DNA from: an uncultured Paraprevotella sp.
GTDB taxonomy: Bacteria; Bacteroidota; Bacteroidia; Bacteroidales; Bacteroidaceae
DNA length: 64,000 nt
Reading direction: 5' to 3'
NCBI GenBank assembly: GCA_944320765.1
Contig: CALUIS010000004.1
Coordinates: 1-64,000 of the forward strand
The notes below the pieces were generated by a model. That model was given only the letters and a program-made list of their open reading frames with translations. It ran no database searches and was not told the origin of the DNA. The position numbers and the translations under genes are program-made. Each line of letters opens with the position of its first letter. Position 1 is the stretch's first letter. Shown here piece after piece: positions 63,901 through 64,000 of this stretch.

Positions 63901-64000
63901 CTGAAGTTCAAGCGACTGATGCTGTCCTACCACGTGCCGGTACGTTCCACTTCGTTCCTGCAGGGTGTGTCCGTGTGGGCGGCGGTGAACAACCTCTGCA
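60940..64000 (+). CDS. Second SusC-family transporter of the fasciclin locus (cut by the window edge)
   Basis: The frame is open from ATG 60940 to the window end, about 1020 codons, and the stop lies outside. The signal peptide is MYSIFDSYRLRLTGAVAALA and onward, cleaved near LQAQ. The carboxypeptidase-regulatory-like domain follows (VKGRVVDAVTGKGFAGARVT, DENGEFEIGL), then the plug with LFVVDGVVWQ and AIWGSRGANGVVLVETKRG, then most of the barrel. The visible part ends in a strand (VSVWAAVNNLC) usually about 50-70 residues before the SusC C-terminus. A TAG-free spacing of 28 bases after the fasciclin gene supports co-transcription. A SusD partner may follow outside the window. Confidence 0.92.
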   Translation, partial: MYSIFDSYRLRLTGAVAALALFPAVLQAQEAVPADTVKAGQTEKVRMPYHVKGRVVDAVTGKGFAGARVTTPEVSVSAMTDENGEFEIGLPDLRVPLYVDAPGYSRQVVPVRGRTQVDVSLYMATGHAYYDDAMSVTDGRAVVDGFTAGTLNMVDDMNSLLAGQLRTSARSGEPGASASYFVRGLNSLNLSSQPLFVVDGVVWQMQEDGSSAVDNYYNNPLTLLDPSDIEKVTVLKNGSAIWGSRGANGVVLVETKRGREMATKIDANISFGFQTPFETTPVMDASAYRRYATDVMSGMDRDVVEDFQFTNDDPSRAFYRSVHNNTDWMDEINKTAFIQNYGVSVSGGDDIALYRFSLGYARNAGNMDHTNFNRLNVRFNSDIKLTDDFKLLFDIAYSKTGHRVTFDGMDRMRSPYYMALIKSPLYSPYQYNESGSLSGRLTDVDELNYGNPLALVNEENMPSLEKYRFTLNLRPTYQITDRLEAAALFGFSYDKENEDLFIPDAGVADEPLYNEQGEMYATALNEVRNYMARQTSLSLDAYLKWDILKGYRHNLSAALGYRFYNDFFKYTYGQGYNTGSDYMTALGNTTSDLRFLSGTEYTDRRMAWYLNAGYGFLNKYFLNVDMSMETSSRFGNEAGGIGLCGVSWGYFPSVSGAWLISSENFMRNLDFVNSLKLRVAYTMSGNDRLPVFATRSYFTSGQVANDATGLVLANIGNERLKWETTGRANVGLDFSILSNRLSMNIDWFYAKTKDLVTLRSLNEEAGLQYYYDNGGEMENRGFEIGANARVVDTKDFKFNVGLTIGHYKNEVTSLPNGSFTTEVRGGTVLTEVGQPAGVFYGYQTAGVYSTAQEASDAGLAILSSSGQRIPFSAGDMRFVDVHKDGIIDEKDRVVIGDPNPDIYGNFNLNFRWRDLELGALFTYSLGNDAYNALRADLESGSSLSNQSVAMENRWMADGQVTDIPRATYGDPMGNARFSDRWIEDASYLKFKRLMLSYHVPVRSTSFLQGVSVWAAVNNLC

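Noticed and set aside
1..64000. tRNA, rRNA, CRISPR arrays, integrases or transposases
   Set aside because: All gaps were scanned by eye for conserved tRNA arms, regular repeats and recombinase motifs, and none was found. A computed search could still reveal a weak non-coding RNA.

Overview
The window reads as the chromosome of a GC-rich member of the Bacteroidales. The evidence is several SusC/SusD pairs, a one-protein hybrid two-component regulator, glycoside hydrolases with signal peptides, BACON and DUF4302 lipoproteins, proteins ending in type IX secretion (T9SS) sorting-like tails, and promoters of the Bacteroides type (TAnnTTTG at -7). The genus cannot be fixed from sequence alone. No rRNA, tRNA, CRISPR array, transposase or integrase was seen.

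Region 1 (1-6.6 kb) is a branched-chain amino acid operon: leuA, leuC, leuD, a citramalate-synthase-like gene (cimA) and leuB, closed by a strong terminator. In front of leuA lie a promoter, a 27-codon reading frame with 12 Ile/Leu/Val codons, a rho-independent terminator and a competing antiterminator pairing. This is the layout of a classical leader-peptide attenuator. LeuCD and LeuB can serve both leucine synthesis (after LeuA) and isoleucine synthesis from citramalate (after CimA), which fits a mixed Ile/Leu/Val leader.

Region 2 (6.6-27 kb) starts with a probable relic of a T9SS cargo tail and an M6-type metalloprotease. A leftward operon follows: SusC, SusD, a zinc-metallohydrolase lipoprotein, a DUF4302 lipoprotein and a BACON lipoprotein, preceded by a 1258-residue modular T9SS-type protein with an Omp28-like CxxC domain. 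Divergent from it is a rightward operon: TlpA-like thioredoxin, DUF6029 protein, Omp28-like lipoprotein and two T9SS-type proteins. The combination suggests a surface protein- or peptide-acquisition locus with thiol chemistry; that role is inference.

Region 3 (27-31 kb) holds a LysO-type lysine exporter, a GNAT-nitrilase fusion and an OprP-type porin, plus two notable palindromic intergenic sequences.

Region 4 (31-49.7 kb) is a glycan-degradation locus without its own SusC/SusD: two GH36 alpha-galactosidases, a SASA-type acetylesterase and a GH2 exo-beta-glucosaminidase-like enzyme run leftward beside a hybrid two-component regulator. GH95 and GH92 enzymes run rightward and end in a strong terminator.

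Region 5 (49.8-64 kb) is one rightward operon: fasciclin-type lipoprotein, SusC, SusD, two more fasciclin-type lipoproteins, and a second SusC that runs off the right edge. It looks like a glycan-capture system in which FAS1 lipoproteins act as surface-binding proteins.
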